Assembly: GCA_963817735.1 (NCBI GenBank)
Contig: CAWFPP010000006.1
Location: 49,741 to 113,740 of the forward strand
Source: Bog-473 sp963817735
GTDB taxonomy: Bacteria > Actinomycetota > Acidimicrobiia > Acidimicrobiales > RAAP-2
Reading direction: 5' to 3'
Length of the DNA stretch: 64,000 nt
In this document: piece after piece, positions 39,489 through 48,753 of the stretch
How positions within the stretch are numbered: position 1 is the first letter of the stretch
Layout: the number at the start of each line of letters is the position of its first letter
Made by a program: the position numbers and the translations under genes
The notes under the pieces: generated by a model
What the model was told of the DNA's origin: nothing
The model's database searches: none
What the model saw: the letters and a program-made list of their open reading frames with translations, nothing else

Positions 39489-40361
39489 TTGGATGATCTG
39501 AACGGCAAGGTTGCCGTCGTCACCGGGGGAGCGGCGGGCATCGGCCGCGGCATCACCGAATCCCTTCTTGAGGAGGGCGCGCGAGTCGTGATCGCCGACG
39601 TCGAGGAGCCGGTGCTCGAGGCGACGGTCAAGGAACTGGCCGACGCAGGCAGTGTCCGTGGCGTCCTGACCGACGTCTCCTCCTCGGCCTCGGTCGAGGC
39701 GCTGGCAGAGAGTGTGTTCGCCCAGGAGGGCGCCTGCCATCTGCTCTTCAACAACGCCGGGGTGACCTCGGGCGGCGGCGGGCGACCCTGGGAGCAGGAG
39801 GCCAACGACTGGACCTGGTGCTTCTCGGTCAACGTCTTCGGCGTGGCCAACGGCATGCTGTCGTTCGTCCCGCGCATGATCGAGTCGGGTGAGCCCGGTG
39901 TGGTGATCAACACGTCGAGCATGGACGGCGGCATCGCGCCGGTCCCGTACGCGTCGGTCTACGCCTCGAGCAAAGCGGCCATCTCGTGCCTGACCGAGGC
40001 GCTGGCGCACCAGCTCATCGCCGCCGGCACCAATTTGCGAGCCGCCGTGTTCTATCCCTCGGGGGGGCTGCTCGACACCGGGCTGTGGACGGCCCAGCGC
40101 AACCGGCCCGAGGCACTGCAGCGGACCCGGCCCCGCCCACCGGCGCCCGGCACCACCTTCGAGGAGTTCAAGGGGCAGCTCGCGGCGGCGGGTCGCCCGG
40201 TCGACGTCATGGACCTGCACAAGCTCGGTCGCTTCTGCGTGGAGGGCGTCAAGCGGGGTGATTTCATCATCGGGTACGGACTCGAGGAGGCCGCGTCCAT
40301 GCTGCACCGCCGGGCCGATGCCATCGGGGCGGCTCAGCTGCCCCCGGCGGCACTGAGCTGA
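39489..40361 (+). CDS. Short-chain dehydrogenase/reductase
   Basis: 290 residues from a TTG with gggg just upstream. 'VVTGGAAGIGRGI', 'FNNAG', 'NTSSMDG' and the catalytic 'YASSKAAI' define a classical SDR. Its stop overlaps the ATG of the amidohydrolase (TGATG), so it heads a catabolic operon with that gene, the decarboxylase-like gene and the second amidohydrolase. Its product is presumably an alcohol/ketone step in that pathway. Confidence 0.85.
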   Translation: MDDLNGKVAVVTGGAAGIGRGITESLLEEGARVVIADVEEPVLEATVKELADAGSVRGVLTDVSSSASVEALAESVFAQEGACHLLFNNAGVTSGGGGRPWEQEANDWTWCFSVNVFGVANGMLSFVPRMIESGEPGVVINTSSMDGGIAPVPYASVYASSKAAISCLTEALAHQLIAAGTNLRAAVFYPSGGLLDTGLWTAQRNRPEALQRTRPRPPAPGTTFEEFKGQLAAAGRPVDVMDLHKLGRFCVEGVKRGDFIIGYGLEEAASMLHRRADAIGAAQLPPAALS

Positions 40362-41602
40362 TGACGGCGACCGCGCCGGCGCGCGACCGCTACACCATCG
40401 TCTCGGCCGACGGCCACGCCGGCGGCGACATTCAGGACTACCGGCCCTATCTGGCCAGCCGCTGGCACGACGAGTTCGACGCCTGGGCCGCCGAGTACGT
40501 CAACCCATTCGCCGATCTGCTCGCGCCGATTGCCTATCGCAACTGGGACAGCGCACGGCGCCTGGCCGAGACCGAGTCGGACGGCATCGCCGCGGAAGTT
40601 CTCTTCCCCAACACCGTGCCCCCCTTCTTCAGTGAAGGGAACCTGGTCGCGCTGCCACCGTCGCCGGAGGACTACGAGCGTCGCTGGGCCGGCGTCCAGG
40701 CCCACAACCGCTGGCTCGCCGACTTCTGCGCCGCCACGCCGGGCCGCCGCGCCGGCATCATTCAGGTCTTTGCCAATGAGATGGCCGACGCCGTCGAGGA
40801 GGTGCGCTGGGCCGCTTCCGCCTTCGACCCCTTCGGGGGCATTCTGCTGCCGTCCATCCCGCCCAACTCCCCGCTGCCGCCACTCTGGGAGGACCACTAC
40901 GAGCCGCTCTGGCAGGTCTGTGGTGACCTCGACGTGCCCATCAACATCCACGGGGGCACCGCGCTGCCCGACTACGGCGAGCACGAGGCGGCGCGGTCCA
41001 TGATGCTGATCGAGATCCCCTGGTTCAGCCATCGTTCGGTCTGGCACCTGATCTTCTCGGGTGTGCTCGAGCGGCACCCGACGCTGCGCTTCGTGGTCAC
41101 GGAGCAGGGTGTGGCCTGGTTGCCGCGGGGCCTCGAGACGCTCGATTGGTTCTACGGCCGCATGACCATGGCCAATGCGGCCGAGGCGAAGTTCTTCGGT
41201 GCCGGTGCGGCGAAGATGACGATGACCCCGACCGAGTACTTCGCCCGCAACTTCTGGATCGGCGCCAGCTTCCTGCGCCCGAGCGAGGCCCCCCTGTGCC
41301 GCGACCTCGGGATCGACCACATCATGTGGGGGGCGGACTACCCGCACTCGGAGGGCAGCTACCCGTACACGACCGAGGCGCTCCGCGTGGCGTTCGCCGA
41401 CTACGCCGAGCCCGAGGTGCGGGCCATGGTGGAGTCGACGGCGGCGTCCTTCTACGGCTTCGACCTCGACCGGCTGCGAACCGTCGGCGACCGTGTCGGC
41501 CCGCAGGTGTCGGACGTCGCCCGGCCGCTGGTGCCCGAGAACTGGCCGACCGACACGACCTGCAACGCGTTCGACCCCACGCAGATCCTGCGTGCCTGGT
41601 GA
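40361..41602 (+). CDS. Amidohydrolase-family metal hydrolase A
   Basis: 413 residues, amidohydrolase-2 TIM barrel related to ACMSD-type decarboxylases and hydrolases. 'IVSADGHAGGDIQDY' near the N-terminus, 'INIHGG', 'WHLIFSGVLERHPTLRFVVTEQG' and 'IMWGADYPHSEGSYP' give the expected metal ligands. It is a paralogue of the 418-residue protein at 42392. Substrate is probably a carboxylated or cyclic intermediate; the exact reaction is not known. Confidence 0.82.
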   Translation: MTATAPARDRYTIVSADGHAGGDIQDYRPYLASRWHDEFDAWAAEYVNPFADLLAPIAYRNWDSARRLAETESDGIAAEVLFPNTVPPFFSEGNLVALPPSPEDYERRWAGVQAHNRWLADFCAATPGRRAGIIQVFANEMADAVEEVRWAASAFDPFGGILLPSIPPNSPLPPLWEDHYEPLWQVCGDLDVPINIHGGTALPDYGEHEAARSMMLIEIPWFSHRSVWHLIFSGVLERHPTLRFVVTEQGVAWLPRGLETLDWFYGRMTMANAAEAKFFGAGAAKMTMTPTEYFARNFWIGASFLRPSEAPLCRDLGIDHIMWGADYPHSEGSYPYTTEALRVAFADYAEPEVRAMVESTAASFYGFDLDRLRTVGDRVGPQVSDVARPLVPENWPTDTTCNAFDPTQILRAW

Positions 41603-41618
41603 GCAGAGAGGAGCATCC

Positions 41619-42395
41619 ATGACGACGGTCCGCTACGGCGCCCGAGCCGTGCAAGTGAACCACGAGATCGAGGCCAAGAAGGCCGACATCTGGTCCGAGG
41701 CGGTCACCGCCATCTACGAGACGGACCCCGACATCATCGCGGCCGTGCTCCCGCCGCCCCTCGAGCCGGGCCCCGAGCCGCTGGTGCGCATCACCATCAC
41801 CAGGGTGGAGATGCCCGGGCTGCCGATCTTCGGGGCGGGGTGGATCGGCGTGCAGGCGCGGCACGGGGACCGCCTGGGGGAGTACCCGATCCTCATGCCG
41901 ATGACCACCGAGCAGTCGTTGATCGGCGGCCGGGAGATCAACGGCGAGCCCAAGAAGCTGGCCGAGGTCGAGGTCAGCCGTGAGGGTGCCAACGTGTCGG
42001 CGCACATCGCCCGGATGGGCTCGGTGATCTGCGAGATCACGGGCACCGTGACGGGGACCCGCGAGAACTACGAGCTCGAGAAGACGGACTTCTGGCTCAA
42101 GCTGTCGCCGTCCTGCGAGCAGGCCGGCGTGCTCGACCACGACCCGCTGCTCGTCTACGGCGAGAAGACGGAGCGGACGCGGCTGCACGAGTCGATTGAG
42201 GGTGCGCTCATCCTCAAGGAAGCGCCGCTCGACCCCATTGCGGACCTGGTGGTGCGCCGCATGGTGGACCTGAATTGGACGGAGCGGGCCTCCACGCAGG
42301 TCGGCCGTGTCATCGGGCCGGTGCCCCGGGCCGCGGTCGAACCGTTCATCCACCAGCGCTACGACGACCTGTCGGTGCTCGGGGCGAAGCGATGA
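41619..42395 (+). CDS. Acetoacetate-decarboxylase-like protein
   Basis: 258 residues from the ATG after gagagg. 'GREINGEPKKLAEVEV' carries the K112-K113 pair equivalent to the Schiff-base lysine region of acetoacetate decarboxylase, and 'PLVRITITRVEMPG' and 'YPILMPMTTEQS' are further family features. Family members decarboxylate beta-keto acids or perform aldolase/dehydratase steps via imines. It lies between the two amidohydrolases, with ATGA overlap to the second. Confidence 0.78.
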   Translation: MTTVRYGARAVQVNHEIEAKKADIWSEAVTAIYETDPDIIAAVLPPPLEPGPEPLVRITITRVEMPGLPIFGAGWIGVQARHGDRLGEYPILMPMTTEQSLIGGREINGEPKKLAEVEVSREGANVSAHIARMGSVICEITGTVTGTRENYELEKTDFWLKLSPSCEQAGVLDHDPLLVYGEKTERTRLHESIEGALILKEAPLDPIADLVVRRMVDLNWTERASTQVGRVIGPVPRAAVEPFIHQRYDDLSVLGAKR

Positions 42396-43648
42396 GCGAC
42401 CGCTACCTCATCATCTCCGCCGACGCCCACGCGGGCCTGCAGTGCGAGGGCTACCGGCCCTACCTCGACTCGGCCTACCACCGTCAGTTCGACGAGTACC
42501 TGGCCGAGCGCCACGCCAACCGCGACCAGCTGCTCACGATGAATTACGACTACATCATGGGTTGGGAGACCGACAACGAGGAGGGCCTGCGCGGCGCCTG
42601 GGACATCGAACAGCGTGACAAGGAGCTCGACGCCGATGGCGTGACGGCGGAGGTCATGTTCGCCGACGCCGATGCCATCACGGGCATGGCCTCGCCACCG
42701 TTCGGCGCCGGCCTCTCGGCAGGCGCCATCGCCGACCCGGAGCTGGCGTTCGCCGGGGCGCGGGCGCACAACCGCTTCCTGGCCGAGATGTGCAGCCGCA
42801 GCCCCGAGCGCCATGGCGGCATCGCGCTGGTGCCCATCACCCACGGCGTCGAGCGCTCGGTGGCCGAGATCGAGTGGCTGGCCGAGCAGCCGGGCATCCG
42901 CGGCGTCATGGTCCCGACCATGTGGCACGACCTCCAGCCCTACAATCACCCGGACTACGACCCGGTGTGGGCGGCCTGCCAGGAGATCGGGTTCCCGGTC
43001 CACACCCACTCGGGTGAGGCGCCGCAGGAGGAGTACAACGACAACATCGGGATCTACCTCGCCGAGGTGGTGTGGTGGGCGGCCCGGCCGATGTGGCACC
43101 TGCTCTTCTCCGGCGCCTTCGAGCGCTTCCCGCGCCTGAAGTACGTCGTGACCGAGGCCGCCGCCTACTGGGCGGCCGACATGATGTGGAAGTGGGACCA
43201 GTACATGGGCGGCGGGCACACCACAAAGAAGATGGCCGCACTGCTGAAGGGGAAGATCTCCAAGCTGCCTTCGGACTACTTCGGGGAGAACATCTTCATC
43301 GGCGCCTCCACCATGTCGAAGGAGGAGATCCGCCGCCGCCATGTGCTCGGCTGCGACGTGGTCATGTGGGGCACCGACTACCCGCATCCGGAGGGCACGT
43401 GGCCGCACACCCAGGAGCGCCTGCGCGGCGACTTCGGTGGCATTCCCGTGGAGGATGCCCGCAAGCTGCTGGGCGAGACGGCGGCCCGCTGCTACGACTT
43501 CGACCTCGCTGCGCTGCGCCCGGTGGCCGACCGGATCGGGCCCACCCCCGAGGACCTGGGGCAGAACCCCTCACTGCGTACCGACCCCGAAGAGGTCCGC
43601 ACGGCGCGCTGGTGGAAGGACGAGTACAAGGTGCAGGCCCCGGGCTGA
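42392..43648 (+). CDS. Amidohydrolase-family metal hydrolase B
   Basis: 418 residues from the ATG overlapping the previous stop. 'IISADAHAGLQCEGYRPYLD', 'FPVHTHSGEAP', 'WHLLFSGAFERFPRLKYVVTEAA' and 'VVMWGTDYPHPEGTWPHT' parallel the first amidohydrolase along their whole length. The two paralogues, with the decarboxylase-like gene between them, probably act in sequence or as a heteromeric pair on one substrate. Confidence 0.82.
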   Translation: MSDRYLIISADAHAGLQCEGYRPYLDSAYHRQFDEYLAERHANRDQLLTMNYDYIMGWETDNEEGLRGAWDIEQRDKELDADGVTAEVMFADADAITGMASPPFGAGLSAGAIADPELAFAGARAHNRFLAEMCSRSPERHGGIALVPITHGVERSVAEIEWLAEQPGIRGVMVPTMWHDLQPYNHPDYDPVWAACQEIGFPVHTHSGEAPQEEYNDNIGIYLAEVVWWAARPMWHLLFSGAFERFPRLKYVVTEAAAYWAADMMWKWDQYMGGGHTTKKMAALLKGKISKLPSDYFGENIFIGASTMSKEEIRRRHVLGCDVVMWGTDYPHPEGTWPHTQERLRGDFGGIPVEDARKLLGETAARCYDFDLAALRPVADRIGPTPEDLGQNPSLRTDPEEVRTARWWKDEYKVQAPG

Positions 43649-43658
43649 TCGACCCGCC

Positions 43659-44222
43659 GTGAACGACCAGCACATGGTGTTTTGCGCCAGCGACGACTGG
43701 CGGAGGATCGTGCAGGAGGACATCCTGCCGACGGCCTTACAGGGCGTCGCGCTGGGCGACGATGCGATCGAAATCGGCCCGGGGCCCGGCTTCACAACCG
43801 ACATCCTGCGCACCAAGACGGCCCACCTCACGGCCGTGGAGGTCGACGCGGGGCTGGCGGCGTCACTGGCCGAGCGTATGCGGGGCGGGAACGTCGACGT
43901 CGTGGTCGGGGACGCGACCGCGTTGGAGTACCCCGCCGACCGCTTTACGGGTGCGGCCTCCTTCCACATGCTCCACCACATTGAGCCCGCCGAGGCCCAG
44001 GACCGGGTGTTCGCCGAACTGGCCCGCGTGCTCATGCCCGGCGGCCTGCTCGTGGCCGCCGACGCCGGCTACATGGAGGCGACGGTCGCGTTCCACGAGG
44101 GCGACACCTACAACCCCATTGAGGCGGAGGATCTGGAGCCCCGGTTGACCGCAGCCGGGTTCGGCTCCGTGCGGGTGCGAACCCACGACCTCGGGTGGGT
44201 GTGCACGGCTCGTCTGGCCTGA
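43659..44222 (+). CDS. Class I SAM-dependent methyltransferase
   Basis: 187 residues from a GTG. 'AIEIGPGPGFTTDILR' is the SAM loop, 'TAVEVDAGLAASLAERM' the acidic second strand, 'VVVGDATALEYP' motif II and 'LMPGGLLVAADAGY' motif III. It begins ten bases after the second amidohydrolase and is probably in the same transcript. Substrate unknown. Confidence 0.8.
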   Translation: MNDQHMVFCASDDWRRIVQEDILPTALQGVALGDDAIEIGPGPGFTTDILRTKTAHLTAVEVDAGLAASLAERMRGGNVDVVVGDATALEYPADRFTGAASFHMLHHIEPAEAQDRVFAELARVLMPGGLLVAADAGYMEATVAFHEGDTYNPIEAEDLEPRLTAAGFGSVRVRTHDLGWVCTARLA

Positions 44223-44235
44223 CAGCCGGGTCGGA

Positions 44236-44275
44236 CCCGTGCTGACGATCCACTCCGGCCACCATGGAGCACGGG
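44236..44275. terminator. Possible bidirectional terminator
   Basis: cccgtgct (44236-44243) and agcacggg (44268-44275) are perfect inverted arms with a 24-base spacer, in the 63-base gap between convergent genes. No T-run on either side, so it is only a candidate. Confidence 0.3.
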
Positions 44276-44285
44276 CCGGCGTCGG

Positions 44286-45131
44286 CTACATCGCCTCCTC
44301 CGGAAAGAAGTTGACCCAGTTGGTCTGCATGGACGCGCCGTCGGCGACAATGGTGGCGCCGCAGACGTAGCGGGCGGCGGGGGAGCACAGGTAGAGGATC
44401 ATGGCCGCCATCTCGTCCACGGTTCCCAGGCGGATGGTGGTGCCCTCGGCCACCAGCTCGTCGGTGAAGCCGGCCTCGGTGCGGCCGACCGTCGCCAGCT
44501 CGGACTCGATCATGCCCGGCGTCGAGAAGACACCGGGCGCGAACGCGTTGATGGTCACGCCGCGTCGCATCAGGTAGGGCGCCAGGGTCTTGACCATGTT
44601 GACGACGCCGGCGCGGGCGGCGCCCGAGTGGACGAACATGGGCGCGCCGCGCTCGAGCGAGAAGGTGTGCACCACGTTGACGATGGCCCCCGTGCCGGCC
44701 TCGGCCATCGGCCTCATGAAGCGGCTGGTTACGTTCCAGGTGCCGTTGAGGTTGAGATCGATGACCGCCCGCCAGCCGTTGTCCGAGATGGTGCTGGGCA
44801 GGCCCGGAAACTGTCCACCAGCGTTGTTCACGAGGAAGTCGACCCGCCCGTAGCGGTCGTAGACGGTGTCGCGCAACGCGTCCACCTGTGCCGGTTCGCG
44901 GATGTTGGTGGGGACCGCGAGGCAGTTCCCGCCGGCGTCCCCGATGGAGTCGGCCACCTCCACCAGTCGGGCGAGGGTCCGGCCGGCGATCACCACGTCC
45001 GCACCCAGCCGGGCGAACGCGTGGGCCACCTCGCGCCCGAGCCCGCTGCCGCCACCGGTGACGACAGCCACGGAGTCCTCGAAGAGTCCGGCGGCGAAGA
45101 CGGAGACCGCCGGGCCGGGCTGCCAGGTCAC
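44286..45131 (-). CDS. Enoyl-reductase-like SDR without Tyr-Lys pair
   Basis: 281 residues. 'VVTGGGSGLGREVAHAF' and 'VNNAGGQFPG' are normal, but where the YxxxK should be the sequence reads 'FVHSGAARAGVVNM'. The same H(S/T)GAARAG form occurs in peroxisomal trans-2-enoyl-CoA reductase-like SDRs, so this is probably an acyl-CoA reductase using other residues. It is adjacent (10 bases) to an acyl-CoA dehydrogenase on the same strand. Confidence 0.8.
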   Translation of the reverse strand: MTWQPGPAVSVFAAGLFEDSVAVVTGGGSGLGREVAHAFARLGADVVIAGRTLARLVEVADSIGDAGGNCLAVPTNIREPAQVDALRDTVYDRYGRVDFLVNNAGGQFPGLPSTISDNGWRAVIDLNLNGTWNVTSRFMRPMAEAGTGAIVNVVHTFSLERGAPMFVHSGAARAGVVNMVKTLAPYLMRRGVTINAFAPGVFSTPGMIESELATVGRTEAGFTDELVAEGTTIRLGTVDEMAAMILYLCSPAARYVCGATIVADGASMQTNWVNFFPEEAM

Positions 45132-45141
45132 GGCGCGGCGC

Positions 45142-46392
45142 TCACCCGGCGAAGTCCCAGCTCTCGCCCTTCTCGTAGTGGTGCAGCACGTTCTTGGCGA
45201 TGAGGATGCGGTGCACCTCGTCGGGGCCGTCGGCCAGGCGCAGGGTGCGGGCGCCGAGGTACATCTGGGCCAGGGGAAGGTCGCTGGTCACGCCGGCGGC
45301 GCCCCACACCTGAATGGCACGGTCGACGACCCGGCTGTAGGCAGCCGGCACGAAGACCTTGATGGAGCTGATCTCCGTGCGGGCTTGCGGGTCGCCCGCA
45401 TCCACCTTCTCGGCGGCATGGATCGTCATCAGACGGGCGGCTTGGAGGTCCATGTAGCTGTCGGCCACGAAGCCCTGCATGAACTGCTTGTCCTTGAGGA
45501 GCCCGCCGTGCACCTCGCGGGTCAACAGGCGCTCGACCATGAGGTCGAAGGCGCGCCACATCTGGCCGACCGAGTTCATGCAGTGGAAGATGCGGCCCGC
45601 CCCCAGCCTGTCCTGGGCGGCCCGGTGCCCGTCGCCGACCTGGCCCAACAAGTTCTCGTACGGGACGCGGACCTGGTCGTAGCGGACCTCGCAGTGGTCC
45701 GACCTCGCGCTGCCCCAGATGCCGATGCCGCGCTCAATGATGACGCCGGGGGTGGCGGTCGGCACGATGATCTGGACCATCCGTCCCGGCCCCTCGTCGT
45801 CCTTGGAGTCCTTGGCCCGGCACATCACGATGAAGAAGTCGGCCGCCAGCCCGTTGGAGGTGAACCACTTGTGCCCGTTGATCACCCACTCGTCGCCTTC
45901 GCGGACGGCGGTCGTCTGAATGGAGCGCGGGTCCGAGCCGGCGTTCTCGGGCTCGGTCATGGAGAAGCCCGACTGCATGGTCCCCTCGATGAGGGGCAGG
46001 AGCCACTTCTGCTTCTGCTCCTCGGTCCCGTACTTGACCAGAATGGTCTGGTTGCCCGAGTTCGGTGCCACCACGCCGAAGAGCGAGGCCGCGCCGACGG
46101 CGTAGGCGAGGATCTCGTTCATGTAGGCGTGCGCCATGAAGTCGATGCCCATGCCGCCGTACTCGGGTGGCAGGTGGGGCGCCCAGAGCCCCTCGGCCTT
46201 CACCTTGGCCTGGATCTCGCCGCGCAGGGCCCTGGCCTCGGCCCGCTCGGCCTCGGAGACGTCCCTGCCACGGGCGTGCCACAGCACGGACTCGTTGGGC
46301 AGGATCTTCTCGTTGACGATGCGCGCCGTGCGCAGGCGGATGTCGTTGATGTGGTCGCTGAGCCCTGCATTGGGCGTGACGTTGATCGGCAT
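45142..46392 (-). CDS. Acyl-CoA dehydrogenase
   Basis: 416 residues of usual length. 'FSMTEPENAGSDPRSIQTTA' and 'INGHKWFTSNGLAADFFIVMCR' are the FAD/substrate block; the C-terminal 'RTLRLADGPDEVHRILIAKN' contains the catalytic Glu in the ACAD10/11-like form. It inserts a double bond into an acyl-CoA, passing electrons to ETF. Paired with the enoyl-reductase-like SDR downstream, it suggests beta-oxidation of an unusual acid. Confidence 0.9.
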   Translation of the reverse strand: MPINVTPNAGLSDHINDIRLRTARIVNEKILPNESVLWHARGRDVSEAERAEARALRGEIQAKVKAEGLWAPHLPPEYGGMGIDFMAHAYMNEILAYAVGAASLFGVVAPNSGNQTILVKYGTEEQKQKWLLPLIEGTMQSGFSMTEPENAGSDPRSIQTTAVREGDEWVINGHKWFTSNGLAADFFIVMCRAKDSKDDEGPGRMVQIIVPTATPGVIIERGIGIWGSARSDHCEVRYDQVRVPYENLLGQVGDGHRAAQDRLGAGRIFHCMNSVGQMWRAFDLMVERLLTREVHGGLLKDKQFMQGFVADSYMDLQAARLMTIHAAEKVDAGDPQARTEISSIKVFVPAAYSRVVDRAIQVWGAAGVTSDLPLAQMYLGARTLRLADGPDEVHRILIAKNVLHHYEKGESWDFAG

Positions 46393-46431
46393 GGCTCGAC
46401 CCCCTGGTCGTCGTGTACTCCGGTCGGAACC

Positions 46432-47754
46432 CTACGCGGATCCGGTCGGGCGCTTGACCCGGACCACCCAGCGCCCGGTGAGCGCCCGCTCGTAGCGTCC
46501 GCGCCCGATGAAGCTGACCGTCCACCGGGCCAGTGCGCCGAACCGGTTCTTGAAGCCGGTGAGGAAGGTGATGTGCACGACGAGCCACAGCAGCCAGCCC
46601 ACGAAGCCGCCGACCTTTATCGGGCCGATCTTGGCCACGGCGGTGAAGCGCGAGATCACGGCGAGCGTCCCGAGGTCGCGGAAGCGGAACCGTGTGGTCG
46701 GCTTCCCGTCGAGGCGGCGCACGATGGAGCGGGCGGCGTGGATGCCGGACTGGATGGCGAGCTCGGCCACGTACGGCAGGTCGTCCGATGCCATCAGGTC
46801 GCCCACCACGAACACCTCGGGGTGCGTCGGCAGCGAGCAGTCGGGGCCGACCACGACCCGGCCGGCCTGGTCGGTCTCCGCCCCGGCGGCTTCGGCGAGG
46901 ATGGCCCCCAGGCCTGAGGCGCGCGTCCCCGCCGCCCAGACCTTGGTGGCGGCCGCGATGCGCTCCTTGCTGCCGTCCCGCTTGGTGATCTCGACGCCGT
47001 CGTCGTCCATGTCCGTCACGGTGGCGCCAAGGTGGATCTCCACACCCAGGCGGGTGAGGTCACGCTGCGTCAACCGCGAGACGTACGAGCCCATGGACCC
47101 GACGAGCCGGTCCACGCCCTCCACCAGGACGACCCGGGTGTCGGCCGGGTCGATCATGCGGTAGTTGCGCCGCAGCGCCCGCCGGGAGAGCTCGCGCAGC
47201 TGGCCCGCCATCTCGACTCCGGTCGGGCCGCCTCCGACGACGACGAACGTCATGAGGCGCCGGCGCTCTTGGGGATCCGTCTCGGCCTCGGCCAGCTCGA
47301 ACGCGCCGAAGATGTCGCCCCGCAGCGCCAGGGCGTCGTCCAGAGTCTTCAGGCCGTGCGAGGTCTTGCGGAACTCGTCGTGGCCGAAATACGAGCTGGT
47401 CGCCCCGCCGGCGACGATCAGGCTGTCGTAGCCGATGACGAGTGGCTTGCCGAACTCGTCGACGTGGACCTCGCGGGCCTCGACGTCGACCTGCTCGACC
47501 TCGCCGAGGATCACGCGCAGGGCCGGGTAGTTACGGAAGACGTCGCGGATCGGGGGCGCGATCTGGCCCTCCGAGAGGATCCCGGTGGCCACCTGGTAGA
47601 GCAGCGGCTGAAAGAGGTGATGGTTGGTCCGGTCGATGATGGTGATGCGCACCGGCGCCTGCTTCAGGGCGCGGGCGGCGAACAGCCCGCCGAAGCCCGA
47701 CCCGATGATGACGACGTGGTGCAGCCGGCTGCCGACACCCGCCGGGGCGCTCAA
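46432..47754 (-). CDS. ndh: Type II NADH dehydrogenase (NDH-2-like)
   Basis: 440 residues from a TTG that overlaps the Nudix stop; no ATG/GTG in frame lies closer. 'VVIIGSGFGGLFAARAL' binds FAD, 'NHHLFQPLLYQVATG' is typical of NDH-2, 'VVVGGGPTGVEMAGQL' binds NADH, and 'VFVVGDLMA' closes the FAD site. The C-terminal hydrophobic stretch 'VGGFVGWLLWLVVHITFLTGF' anchors it to the membrane. It passes electrons from NADH to quinone without pumping protons. Confidence 0.88.
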   Translation of the reverse strand: MSAPAGVGSRLHHVVIIGSGFGGLFAARALKQAPVRITIIDRTNHHLFQPLLYQVATGILSEGQIAPPIRDVFRNYPALRVILGEVEQVDVEAREVHVDEFGKPLVIGYDSLIVAGGATSSYFGHDEFRKTSHGLKTLDDALALRGDIFGAFELAEAETDPQERRRLMTFVVVGGGPTGVEMAGQLRELSRRALRRNYRMIDPADTRVVLVEGVDRLVGSMGSYVSRLTQRDLTRLGVEIHLGATVTDMDDDGVEITKRDGSKERIAAATKVWAAGTRASGLGAILAEAAGAETDQAGRVVVGPDCSLPTHPEVFVVGDLMASDDLPYVAELAIQSGIHAARSIVRRLDGKPTTRFRFRDLGTLAVISRFTAVAKIGPIKVGGFVGWLLWLVVHITFLTGFKNRFGALARWTVSFIGRGRYERALTGRWVVRVKRPTGSA

Positions 47755-48203
47755 AGCAGCCGGTCCACGACGATCTGGACGTAGTGCGCCAGCGGCATCT
47801 CCCGTACCTCCTCTGGGGTGAACCACCCTACGGCGTCGGTCGTGCCGCCGACCTCGGGCCGCAGCGTTCCGGACCAGGACGCCACCCGGTAGATGATCCG
47901 CACGGTGTGCAGGCGGGTGCCGTCGGGGATGGTCCGCACGTCCGACAGGACGTCGAGCAGGGGCCCCACGGATACGGCGAGGCCCGCTTCCTCCTCGATC
48001 TCCCTCCGCAGCGAGTCGGTCGGGCTCTCGCCGTGGTCCACGCCGCCCCCCGGCAGGAACCACCGCCCCTGCAGGGTGATGTCCGGTGAGGCCCGGGCCA
48101 GGAGGATCCTGCCCTCGCCGTCGCGGCAGACGCCGTAGACGGCGACGCGCTGGCGTTTCCTGCTCCCGGGCACGCCCGCGATGGTGGTCCCGAATCGGCC
48201 CAC
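47751..48203 (-). CDS. Nudix hydrolase
   Basis: 150 residues from a GTG with ggag eight bases upstream; a longer reading would run into the divergent gene. The Nudix box is complete: 'GGVDHGESPTDSLRREIEEEAGL' fits G-x5-E-x7-R-E-U-x-E-E-x-G-U. It hydrolyses nucleoside-diphosphate-linked compounds, substrate not predictable. Its TGA overlaps the TTG of ndh, so the two are coupled. Confidence 0.88.
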   Translation of the reverse strand: MGRFGTTIAGVPGSRKRQRVAVYGVCRDGEGRILLARASPDITLQGRWFLPGGGVDHGESPTDSLRREIEEEAGLAVSVGPLLDVLSDVRTIPDGTRLHTVRIIYRVASWSGTLRPEVGGTTDAVGWFTPEEVREMPLAHYVQIVVDRLL

Positions 48204-48270
48204 CCGCCAACTCCCGGGGAAAGTACCCTGGCCGCGGCCTGCCCGGGCCAGATCGAAAGGAGATGCACCC

Positions 48271-48738
48271 GTGGACACCGCGGCCGAGCTCGAGGCCATC
48301 CGTCGCCTGAAGTACGCCTATTTCCGGACGCTCGACCTCAAGCAGTTCGACGACCTCGGCGCCCTCCTCACCGAGGACGTCACGTCGTCCTACGAGGACG
48401 GCCGGACCGTGCTGGAGGGCAGGGCGGCCATCGTCGCCTGGCTCGGCGAGGTTCTGGGCGACCCCGGCATGGTGACCGAGCATCACGGCCACCACCCCGA
48501 GATCACCCTCACGTCGGACACCACGGCGGAGGGCACCTGGTACCTGCAGGACCGCGTCATCATCCCCGCGGCCGACCTCGAGATCGCCGGCACGGCGTTC
48601 TACGCCGACCGCTACCGCCTGACCGGCGAGGGTTGGCGCATCGCCCACACCGGGTATGTCCGGGTTTTCGAGGAGCACCGCAGCCACACGACGCTCGAGG
48701 TGCGCTCCTTCAGGTCCCGCTTCGACGCGCCGGGCTGA
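48271..48738 (+). CDS. SnoaL/NTF2-like protein
   Basis: 155 residues from a GTG after aaaggag. 'AAELEAIRRLKYAYFRTLDLKQFDDLGALLTEDV' is the first helix pair of the NTF2-like cone, followed by 'EGRAAIVAWLG' and a curved sheet ('YLQDRVIIPAADLEIAGTAFYADRYRL'). Members are isomerases, dehydratases or ligand binders. It diverges from the Nudix gene. Confidence 0.78.
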   Translation: MDTAAELEAIRRLKYAYFRTLDLKQFDDLGALLTEDVTSSYEDGRTVLEGRAAIVAWLGEVLGDPGMVTEHHGHHPEITLTSDTTAEGTWYLQDRVIIPAADLEIAGTAFYADRYRLTGEGWRIAHTGYVRVFEEHRSHTTLEVRSFRSRFDAPG

Positions 48739-48753
48739 ACGACCCGGCCCGCG

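Noticed and set aside
44866..46917. Long plus-strand frame across the acyl-CoA dehydrogenase and NDH-2
   Set aside because: Antisense to two genes with complete catalytic motifs, and composed of Val/His/Gly/Arg-rich sequence without domains.
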